Positions 30,777 through 37,974 of a DNA stretch of 64,000 nucleotides are shown one piece after another. Below the pieces are notes generated by a model, which made no database searches, was not told where the DNA came from, and was given only the letters and a program-made list of their open reading frames with translations. The translations under genes were made by a program, and so were the position numbers. The DNA is from Thermoleophilia bacterium UBA2241 (lineage in GTDB: Bacteria; Actinomycetota; Thermoleophilia; UBA2241): the NCBI GenBank assembly GCA_002347645.1, contig DDYF01000034.1, positions 1 through 64,000 of the forward strand, given 5' to 3'. How positions within the stretch are numbered: position 1 is the first letter of the stretch; every line of letters begins with the position of its first letter.

Positions 30777-32636
30777 ATGACGAGCGCCGCGACGTCGGGG
30801 GCGGCGCGCGGCCCCGGGGCGGAGGGCGAAATCGCGCCGCGTCGCGCGGCACGGCCCCGGCGCCTGCGCGACGTCGTGCGCCGGACGCAGTGGCCGGCGG
30901 TCGTGGCGGCCGCCGCCGTCGCGCTCGTGCTCGGCTACGCCGGCTTCGTACGCTACATCGAGGCGGCTGGCGAGTCGCCCACCTTCTGGGACATCCTCTA
31001 TCGTGACCTGCAGCTTTTCACGATGGAGTCCGGCTCGGTGAGCGGCTGGGTGCCGTGGGAGCTGCAGGTCGCGCGCTTCCTCGCCCCTGCCGTGACCATG
31101 GTGACCGCGGTCGCCGCGATCGCGGCGCTCCTCAGCGAGCGTCTGAGCCTCGCCCGCCTGCGCTTCGTGAGCGACCACACCGTGATCTGCGGGTTGGGGC
31201 GCAAGGGACTGCGCGTCGCCGAGGCGCTTGCCGACCGGTCCGAGCGGGTCGTCGTTATCGAGAACGACGAGCTCAACGACCACGTCGAGCGGCTGCGCGA
31301 GCGCGGGATCACCGTCCTCCTGGGCGACGCCGCCGACCCGCAGCTCCTGCGCCGGGCCCGCGCCGGCCGCGCGAAGCGCGTGCTCGCGGTCTGTGGCGAC
31401 GACGCCGTCAACGCCGAGGTGGCGCTGCGCTGCCGGGAGCTGAGCCGCGAGAGCAGCGGGTCGGCGCTGGACTGCCACGTGCACATCGTCGACGGCGACC
31501 TCTGCCGCCTGCTGAAGGAGCAGGAACTGCGCGGCTCCGGCGAGGACCTCATGCGCCTCGAGTTCTTCAACGTCTTCGAGAGCGGCGCCCGCATCCTCGT
31601 CCGCCAGTACCCGCCGTTCGCACGTGAGGACGCGACGGCCGTCGGCCCGACGCCGCACGTGCTCGTCGTTGGGTGCGGGAACATGGGCAGCAACGTCGTG
31701 GCGCGCTGCGCCCGGGATTGGTGGCGCGCGGGTGCCGGGAGCGAGCGTCGCCTGACGGTCACGGTGGTCGACCGGGAGGCGCGTGCGAGGTGCGCGGCCA
31801 TGGAGACGCGATGGCCGCGTCTCGTCGAGTCGTGCGAGCTGGTCCGCGCCCCGATGGACGTGACCTCGGCGGCGTTCGAGCGCGGCGAGTTCCTTGAGGG
31901 CAACGCCGAGGGCCGTCCGCCGGTGAGCATTGCCTACGTCTGCCTCGACGACGAGTCGCGCGCGCTCAGCGCGGCACTCGTCCTGCATCGCCGCACGCGG
32001 CACCGCCCGCTGCCCGTCGTCGTGCGCATGGCGTTCGACACCGGGCTGGCCAGCCTCGCCGCCGGCGCTGGCGGCTTCCCCGGGTTGTCCGGTTTCGCCG
32101 TCATCAGTTGGGTCTGCGAGCCCGACCGCCTCTTCGCGGGGACGCACGAGACGATCGCCCGCGCGATGCACCGGAGTTACTCGGCCGAGCAGCTCTCACT
32201 CGGGGAGACGGAGAGCACCAACCCGGCGATGGTGTCCTGGGAGCGCCTGTCGGAGGAGTACCGCGAGTCGAACCGCCGCCAGGCCGACCAAGCGGTCGTC
32301 AGGCTCGGCGCCGTGGGTTGCGACATCGCGCCCTTGTCCGACTGGGAGGCAGAGCGGTTCACGTTCACCGAGCGCGAGATCGACGACATGGCGCGTATCG
32401 AGCACGAGCGCTGGCGCGAGGAGCGCCGCGCGGCGAAGTGGACGTACGCCCCAGGTCCCAAGGACGGCGCGCGCAAGACCAATCCGCTCCTGGTCAGCTG
32501 GGACGACCTCCCCAAGAAGGTCAAGGAGGAGAACCGCGTCATCGTACGCGAGCTACCACACTACCTCGCGGACGTGGGACTGCAGGTCGTCCGGCTCGCT
32601 GCGCCGGACGCCGCCTCGGCGGACACGACCCGCTGA
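30777..32636 (+). CDS. Membrane TrkA-N (RCK) protein with two RyR domains
   Basis: A 619-residue protein. Two membrane helices lie at about 40-58 and 101-119. Two RCK/TrkA-N Rossmann domains follow: TVICGLGRKGLRVAEAL (~135) and VLVVGCGNMGSNVV (~293). Two ryanodine-receptor (RyR) repeats then end the chain: one with NPAMVSWERLSEEYRESNRR (~485) and one with EHERWREERRAAKW and NPLLVSWDDLPKK (~540-600). RCK domains bind NAD(H) or other nucleotides and gate K+ transport. There is no TVGYG pore filter between the helices, so channel activity is doubtful. RyR repeats in bacteria are predicted ligand-binding domains of nucleotide-based immunity. ATG 30777 has GAGG 6 bases upstream; GTG 30756 is an alternative. 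Confidence 0.78.
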   Translation: MTSAATSGAARGPGAEGEIAPRRAARPRRLRDVVRRTQWPAVVAAAAVALVLGYAGFVRYIEAAGESPTFWDILYRDLQLFTMESGSVSGWVPWELQVARFLAPAVTMVTAVAAIAALLSERLSLARLRFVSDHTVICGLGRKGLRVAEALADRSERVVVIENDELNDHVERLRERGITVLLGDAADPQLLRRARAGRAKRVLAVCGDDAVNAEVALRCRELSRESSGSALDCHVHIVDGDLCRLLKEQELRGSGEDLMRLEFFNVFESGARILVRQYPPFAREDATAVGPTPHVLVVGCGNMGSNVVARCARDWWRAGAGSERRLTVTVVDREARARCAAMETRWPRLVESCELVRAPMDVTSAAFERGEFLEGNAEGRPPVSIAYVCLDDESRALSAALVLHRRTRHRPLPVVVRMAFDTGLASLAAGAGGFPGLSGFAVISWVCEPDRLFAGTHETIARAMHRSYSAEQLSLGETESTNPAMVSWERLSEEYRESNRRQADQAVVRLGAVGCDIAPLSDWEAERFTFTEREIDDMARIEHERWREERRAAKWTYAPGPKDGARKTNPLLVSWDDLPKKVKEENRVIVRELPHYLADVGLQVVRLAAPDAASADTTR

Positions 32637-32682
32637 CGCCCGTGCGCGGCCGCAGTCGATCGAGCTCCGAGACGGCGGCGGC

Positions 32683-35196
32683 GTGAGCTCGAATCGAGGT
32701 CTCGTCACCCTGATCTCCCTCGTGCTGTTGGGCCTTGGGTCGGGGTTCGGCGCCCTGGCCGGCAGTGTCGTCGTCGGCCTGCTCGTGGGCGCCGGGTTCA
32801 TCCTCGTGTGGTTGGGCTGCGGTGCCGTGGAGATACGCGCCTACGGCCGCGCCTGGTTCGCGATCGGCGCCGGCGTGGTCTCGACGGTCGACGCCATGTG
32901 GCTCGGCGACATGGCCGGCCGCTGGCTGTGGCTGCCGGCCCTGCTCGTGATGGGCGTGGCGATCGCCGTCGCCGGCAGCAGCGCGTGGAACGACAGCCGC
33001 CGCCACGGCGAGGCGCTGGTCGCCCTCGGCATCCTCGTCATGGTCTTCGCCGTCCTGGCGCCGATCGTCGTCTATCCGTCCCTCGCGGGACCGACGGAGG
33101 CGGCCGGGGGTGGGTCGGGCGCGTTCAGCGCCGCCGACGGCCTGTCGGCCGTCGGCGGCGCCCTCCGCGAGGCGGCCACCTCGCTCTGGGGGTGGATCGA
33201 CCTTGCCGCCCTTGTGCTGATCGGCCTCGCTTCTTGGCGCCGCGCCGGCGCCGAGCTCGCCCCAGCGCTGGCCGTGGCCGCCGTCTTCATTGCCGGGGGG
33301 GTCTCCGCCGGCGCCGGGGAGACCGTCGCCGCTGCGGCCGGGGCCAGCCCGGCGTCGTGGCTCAAGGATCTGCTGCTCGCCTCGGACGAGCACTTGGGCT
33401 CGGCAGGATGGGGGGTCCTCGCCCTGAGCGCCGGTGTCGTGCTCGCGTCGCTGCCGGTCCTGCGCAAGCTCGTGGTCATGAACCAGGTCGCCGTCGCCGC
33501 GAGTCGCGCCGAGGGGAGCGACGCCGTTGCGGTTGCCCGCTTCGTGACGCTCGAGGGATACGGCACCGGTTGGTCGTCCGTCATCGTCCTGGCCTACGAG
33601 ATCCTGTACATCGGCACGGCGGCGATGCTCTGGGTGGGCCTCCGGTGGGCCGCCGGCGACGCGAGCGCGCTGCCCTTCGACGTCATCCGCATCCCCGACC
33701 TGGCGGTGCCCAGCTTCCGTCCGGTGTGGGAGGTCTCGTACTTCTCGCTGGCCGTCATCCTGGGCGCCTCCGCCGTGCTCACCGGGCGCGTCTTCGCCCG
33801 CATCTCGGTGTCGAAGCGCGTGCCCGTCTTCACGAGCCCCGTGTGGCAGATGGGCATCGCCATCTTGGCGGCCTTCGTGGCGCCGGCAGGGGTCCTGCTT
33901 TACGGCATCGGCATCACGTGGCTGCAGACTGGGGCGGTGCTGTCTCCGGGCAAGCCCGCGCGTCTGCTGCACGACGAGAGGTACGCCACGGGCGTGTCCG
34001 GCACGCTGGGCACGAACGTCATCATGCCATCGAGCGGCAGCGAGCCGTCCGCAAAGACGACCGGCGCAGGTGCGGGGACGGCCACGGGCGACTCCGCCGC
34101 GACGGCGGCGGGCGGCGGAAGCCCTGCCTCAGGGTCTCCGGGCGCGGAGGGCGAAGGGAGCGGAGCGATGGGCGGAGGGTTCGACGACAAGCCGATCTGG
34201 GAGCGGAACGACGCGGACGAGCGCCCGATCTGGGCGGAGGCGGATGCGCCCGGCGGGGACACCGGCGACGGCGGCGCGGCAGGCGGCGCGGCCGCCGCGG
34301 GCGAGCCGTCACCACCTGCCGTCACGCCGCTGTTCGACGCCGGACCGCTCGTCGACATCGCACGCATCGGCGAGGACGACTACGTGGTCCTGAGTGAGGA
34401 GGGCGACATCACCCTCTTCCGCCGCGGATCGGCCGTCTGCGACAAGCGCGTGGCCGTTGTGAGGCCCCTCGGGCTGGGCCCGATCCCCCAGTGCCGCGCT
34501 GCGTTCGTCGACGGTGGCGGCCGGGTCCTCGACCTGTCCTTCAGTGACGAGACCGACGACGACGACCGAGGGATCGCTGCCGTCAGGGTGCAGCATTCGG
34601 GTGTGATCGAGGAGGCGACGTGCTTCGCCGTGAGCCCGTCGGGCGCGCTGGTCGTGACCGGCGGCGGAGAGAAGGCGCAGGTGACGGGGTTCTTCCTCAC
34701 GAGTGAGATCGCCCGTGTCCTGTTCAAGGGCGTCGAGCCGGCGACGGCGCTCGGCTTCTCGCCGGACGGCCGCGTACTGGCCGTCGGATCGGCGAGCGGC
34801 GACGTCCACTTGGTGGACGTCGGCGGTCAAGGTGTCGTGGCCGTCCTCAGTGCCGGCCGGGCGTCGGGTCGCGGGGTCGTGGCGGTCACTGGTGCTCCGG
34901 ACGACAGCTGGCTCGTCGCCAGCGACGACGAGCGAGTCGCGGTGTGGCGTGGAGGCGAGCCGCTGCGCAGTGTCGACGCTGGAGGAGAGATCACCGCCCT
35001 GACGGCCGACGGCGATGCAGGCACCGTGGCCGTCGGGACGGCGTTCGGACTCGTCCGGGTCCTGGGCGCCGACCTCGGGACCCAGCTTGCCCAGGAGCGG
35101 CCGTTCGCCGCCGAGGTCCGCCGCATCGTGTGGGTCGACGACGCCGTAGTGTGCGCGGCGGTGGATGGCCGCATCCGGCGCATCAGATTGAAGTGA
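32683..35196 (+). CDS. Polytopic membrane protein with C-terminal beta-propeller
   Basis: An 837-residue protein. The first ~440 residues contain roughly 8-10 membrane helices. A low-complexity Gly/Ser/Ala/Pro linker (about 450-545) holds the paired short motif DKPIWE and ERPIWA. The last ~290 residues form WD-like blades with weak WD motifs (AVSPSGALVVTGG, ALGFSPDGRVLAVG, ASDDERVAVWRG), seven at most. It is the last gene of the NACHT operon, followed by a strong terminator. It may be a membrane anchor or effector linked to the soluble switch by its own propeller (inference). GTG 32683 was chosen because it is the first start after the RyR stop; the ribosome site is weak. Confidence 0.65.
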   Translation: MSSNRGLVTLISLVLLGLGSGFGALAGSVVVGLLVGAGFILVWLGCGAVEIRAYGRAWFAIGAGVVSTVDAMWLGDMAGRWLWLPALLVMGVAIAVAGSSAWNDSRRHGEALVALGILVMVFAVLAPIVVYPSLAGPTEAAGGGSGAFSAADGLSAVGGALREAATSLWGWIDLAALVLIGLASWRRAGAELAPALAVAAVFIAGGVSAGAGETVAAAAGASPASWLKDLLLASDEHLGSAGWGVLALSAGVVLASLPVLRKLVVMNQVAVAASRAEGSDAVAVARFVTLEGYGTGWSSVIVLAYEILYIGTAAMLWVGLRWAAGDASALPFDVIRIPDLAVPSFRPVWEVSYFSLAVILGASAVLTGRVFARISVSKRVPVFTSPVWQMGIAILAAFVAPAGVLLYGIGITWLQTGAVLSPGKPARLLHDERYATGVSGTLGTNVIMPSSGSEPSAKTTGAGAGTATGDSAATAAGGGSPASGSPGAEGEGSGAMGGGFDDKPIWERNDADERPIWAEADAPGGDTGDGGAAGGAAAAGEPSPPAVTPLFDAGPLVDIARIGEDDYVVLSEEGDITLFRRGSAVCDKRVAVVRPLGLGPIPQCRAAFVDGGGRVLDLSFSDETDDDDRGIAAVRVQHSGVIEEATCFAVSPSGALVVTGGGEKAQVTGFFLTSEIARVLFKGVEPATALGFSPDGRVLAVGSASGDVHLVDVGGQGVVAVLSAGRASGRGVVAVTGAPDDSWLVASDDERVAVWRGGEPLRSVDAGGEITALTADGDAGTVAVGTAFGLVRVLGADLGTQLAQERPFAAEVRRIVWVDDAVVCAAVDGRIRRIRLK

Positions 35197-35228
35197 CGGG
35201 GGGCGGGCCGTGAGGCCCGCCCCCCGTC
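35195..35228. terminator. Terminator, 15-bp perfect stem
   Basis: Arms 35195-35209 and 35214-35228 pair perfectly with a GTGA loop, directly at the stop of the membrane-propeller gene. It also faces the converging cooS gene. Confidence 0.7.
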
Positions 35229-35294
35229 GCAGGTACTGTGCGACCGGCGCCGTGCGGCGCGGTCGCCGTGCGAGGCGTCGGCGTGGTGTGCGGG

Positions 35295-35328
35295 TCAGAT
35301 CCCGAGCGCCTCCCGCTTGCTCGCGATG
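35295..35328 (-). repeat. Duplicated 3' end of cooS
   Basis: These 34 bases match the last codons of cooS (35386-35419) at 32 of 34 positions and encode IASKREALGI plus stop on the minus strand. Offset is 91 bases. Similarity does not extend further on either side. Confidence 0.75.
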
Positions 35329-35385
35329 AAGGGAGCGCCCCTCGCGGAGCGCCCCCAGCATCGTCCGGCGGCGTCTGCGCTGGGC

Positions 35386-37263
35386 TCAGATGCCCAGCGC
35401 CTCCCGCTTGCTCGCGATGTGCGCCAGCATCGCGGCCACGGCCTCGCCGGCGTCCGTCTCGACGGCCAGCTTGCCGCCGGTGACGCCGGGCAGGTCCTGG
35501 GTCACGAGCTTGACGAGATTCGGCGCGCCGGTCACGAACGGCATCGGGTTGACGTGCACGTAGAGACCGAAGGCCAGCGCCGCCATGGCGTCGATGGTCG
35601 CCTTCTGCTCCATGTACTCGGGGGCCGTTGCCACTACAGGCAACGCCGGTACGTCCACACCGAGCGCGTCGGCGATGGCGCCGACGAGCAGCATGATTCG
35701 GCCCGTGTCGGTGCAGGTGCCGAAGCTGAGAACGGGCGGGATGCCGAGCAGTTCGCAGACGGCCTTGAGGCCGTGGCCGGCCATCTCCTTGGCCTCGGCC
35801 GCCTCGAGGCCGGCGACCTGCAGGGCGGCGTTGCCGCAACCCAACGCCAGGACGAGCACGTCGTTCTTGATGAGCTCCTTGGCCACGGCCACGGTGAAGC
35901 TGTCCTGGTCGCTGTCGCGCAGCGTGGTGCAGCTCACGAGGCCGCAGACGCCCTTGAGGGTCCCGTTCTTGATGACGTCGAGGAGCGGGTCGAGGCTGCC
36001 GCCGAGGGTGCCGAGGAGCGACTCGGTGCTGAACCCGGCGACGGCATCGCCCTTGCGCAGCGGGGGCGTGGTCTGGCCGAGGGCGTTCCTCTTGGGGAAG
36101 TTCGCCACGGCCAGGTCGATGAGCTGCTGCGCCTGCTCGGCGGCCTTCGACGCCTCGAACACGATCGGCTTCTCGGCGCCGTCGATGCCGACGAGGTCGC
36201 TGACGGGGACGAGCAGCGTGCCGTGGGCGGCGCAGGTCGCGCCGAGGGTCGGCACGGTGCAGTTCATGTCGGCGGCGAACATGTCCAGGCCACCGGTGGC
36301 GACGGCAAGTTCCTCGTTCAACCAGTTGCCGGTGAGGCCCACGAACACGTCATCCACCTCGAAGCGCTGGACGAGCTCCTGGCCGGTCTCGATGGAGCCG
36401 ACGATGCGCAGGCCTTTGGCGCCGGCGACCTTCGCCTTCTCCTGGGCCGCCGGCTCGTGGGCGGCGGCGATCAGGGCGGCGCCGATCATCGGTTCGTGTC
36501 CGTTGACAAGGATGTTCACGTACTCGGGGTCGATGATGCCCAGGTCGACCTTGATCGGATGCGGGGCAGGCGTGCCCCAAAGGGCGTCCTGCGCGAGCTC
36601 GAGGGGGACCTGCGCGCCGTAGGCGGTCGCGACGCCCAGGCGCAGGGCCTTGAGCGCGAGGCTGACGTAGTCGCCGTCGACGTTGGTGAAGCAGCTCGAA
36701 GTGGCGAACATACTCTCGTGGAAGATGCCGCCCGGCATGATCCCGAGCTTCTTCCACGTCTCGACGCGCGCCGCCGGCGCCAACTTCTCGACGAACGGCG
36801 AAGGGCTCTGGTGGTCGCGGTTGAACTCGGTGAGGATCGCGTCGGCGAGGCGCTTCGGCAGCGTGTCCTTGGGCTCGACGGGCTCGCCGACGACGGCGGC
36901 GAGCGTCTCGAGCTTGCTCCAGTCCTTGATCTCGTACGTCCCGCCCGGCTTCGCCTCGCGGAGGGTCTTCATGACTTCGGTGGCGTGATACGTGTAGGTC
37001 GCGGTCCCCATGGTGTTCTGCAGGAGCAGGTTGCGCATCGCCATGCCGTCGGCGTCGATGCCGCAGACGCCGCGCGGCGTCCTCTCGGTGATACGGCAGG
37101 GGCCCTGCGAGCAGAGCGAGCAGCGGATGCCGCCCTCGCAGAACTTGCAGCGCTTGGTGCCGAGGTCGCCCTGCGCCTCCATACGGTCGAAGACGGTGTC
37201 CTCGGCGGCCGCGCGGGTCTTCTCCAGCATGGTGTGGACCGAGGCGTGTGAGCTATCCGCCAT
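35386..37263 (-). CDS. cooS: Anaerobic Ni-Fe-S CO dehydrogenase catalytic subunit (CooS)
   Basis: A 625-residue enzyme that oxidises CO to CO2, giving electrons to ferredoxin. The N terminus has the B/D-cluster Cys pattern: C39, C42, C48, C51 and C56 within KFCEGGIRCSLCSQGPC, then GVCGID. C-cluster segments are NGHEPMI (His), DMNCTVPT, GVCGLVSC, ALGCGN, SFGTCTDTGR and PEYMEQKA. Length is normal for CooS. ATG 37263 has GGGAGGAG 3-4 bases upstream. It lies 51 bases after the ferredoxin gene on the minus strand. No cooC or acsABCDE genes are in the window, so the enzyme may serve CO oxidation or redox balance. Expression is probably controlled by the two FNR-type boxes upstream. Confidence 0.9.
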   Translation of the reverse strand: MADSSHASVHTMLEKTRAAAEDTVFDRMEAQGDLGTKRCKFCEGGIRCSLCSQGPCRITERTPRGVCGIDADGMAMRNLLLQNTMGTATYTYHATEVMKTLREAKPGGTYEIKDWSKLETLAAVVGEPVEPKDTLPKRLADAILTEFNRDHQSPSPFVEKLAPAARVETWKKLGIMPGGIFHESMFATSSCFTNVDGDYVSLALKALRLGVATAYGAQVPLELAQDALWGTPAPHPIKVDLGIIDPEYVNILVNGHEPMIGAALIAAAHEPAAQEKAKVAGAKGLRIVGSIETGQELVQRFEVDDVFVGLTGNWLNEELAVATGGLDMFAADMNCTVPTLGATCAAHGTLLVPVSDLVGIDGAEKPIVFEASKAAEQAQQLIDLAVANFPKRNALGQTTPPLRKGDAVAGFSTESLLGTLGGSLDPLLDVIKNGTLKGVCGLVSCTTLRDSDQDSFTVAVAKELIKNDVLVLALGCGNAALQVAGLEAAEAKEMAGHGLKAVCELLGIPPVLSFGTCTDTGRIMLLVGAIADALGVDVPALPVVATAPEYMEQKATIDAMAALAFGLYVHVNPMPFVTGAPNLVKLVTQDLPGVTGGKLAVETDAGEAVAAMLAHIASKREALGI

Positions 37264-37314
37264 GGACTCCTCCCGGGCGGCGGTGATGGAAAGGCCGGGC
37301 GCGCGCGGCGCTGG

Positions 37315-37698
37315 TCAACCGTGGATGAGTTCGGGCAGGCACTTGACGCAGACCCAGGTGCTCTCGCCCGACTTGCGGCACGGGAAGAGGACGGCGTCCA
37401 TCTCGCTGCGCCCGCAGTTGAAGCAGCGCTGCTGGATCGCGACGGCCGCGGCCAGCTTCTCGGCCACGCGCTCCGCGGCGGCTTCTTCGTCGAACGCCGC
37501 CGCGTCGCGCTGTTCGATCGTGAGCGCGCCGGTAGGGCAGACGGCGAGGCAGAAGCCGGCGCCGTCGCACAGCTCATCTTTGACGACCTTCGCCTTCCCG
37601 TCGACCAGCTCGATCGCGCCTTCGGCGCACGGGGTCACGCAGAGCCCACACCCGTTGCAGAGCTCCTCGTCGATCTTCACGATGCTGCGGACTGCCAT
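37315..37698 (-). CDS. CooF-type 4Fe-4S ferredoxin of CO dehydrogenase
   Basis: A 127-residue iron-sulfur protein. It has a 4Fe-4S motif CNGCGLCVTPC, then the CODH-associated variant CDGAGFCLAVCP, and a C-terminal region with CFNCG and CVKC (a possible further metal site). It is the likely electron acceptor of the adjacent CooS. ATG 37698 was chosen after AAAGGGG about 11 bases upstream. It is the first gene of the cooF-cooS operon, behind a -10 (37832-37837) and an FNR-type box. Confidence 0.85.
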   Translation of the reverse strand: MAVRSIVKIDEELCNGCGLCVTPCAEGAIELVDGKAKVVKDELCDGAGFCLAVCPTGALTIEQRDAAAFDEEAAAERVAEKLAAAVAIQQRCFNCGRSEMDAVLFPCRKSGESTWVCVKCLPELIHG

Positions 37699-37831
37699 GA
37701 GTATGTGACCCCTTTCCGGTTTCGCGGCCGCCGACCCCATCGGCACCGTGGTGTCGGTGGAGCCAGGGGAACGGCCGTCTTGGCCCGCCGCCGTCTATGG
37801 CGACGGGGTAAACACTATCGTCGTGATGGTT

Positions 37832-37837
37832 ACCGTA
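37832..37837 (-). promoter_or_regulatory. Candidate -10 of the cooF-cooS operon
   Basis: TACGGT on the minus strand would give a start near 37825. The centre of the nearer FNR-type box (37867.5) would then be about 42 bases upstream, the classic class II activator position. Confidence 0.4.
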
Positions 37838-37860
37838 GCGGCTCTTCGGCTGCCGGTACA

Positions 37861-37892
37861 TTGACCTCTGTCAACGCATTGACCAGCGTCAA
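37861..37892. promoter_or_regulatory. Two tandem FNR-type operator palindromes
   Basis: TTGACCTCTGTCAA (37861-37874) and TTGACCAGCGTCAA (37879-37892) are both perfect TTGAC-N4-GTCAA dyads, 18 bases centre to centre. They match the FNR-family consensus TTGAT-N4-ATCAA except one base per half-site. They lie between the divergent cooF-cooS and korAB operons. The Crp/Fnr protein at 40567 has an E-x-x-SR recognition helix, which fits TTGA sites. Confidence 0.75.
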
Positions 37893-37974
37893 CCCTCAGG
37901 CCGACGTTCGGGAGGCGCGGGAGCGGGTACAACCCCGGCCGACCACCTGGACGCGACCCCGACCCGGAGGGCTC

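Noticed and set aside
31930..32682. Upstream extension of the membrane-propeller frame into the TrkA-RyR gene
   Set aside because: It overlaps the RyR-coding frame, and the residues are Arg/Ser/Pro-rich shadow sequence.
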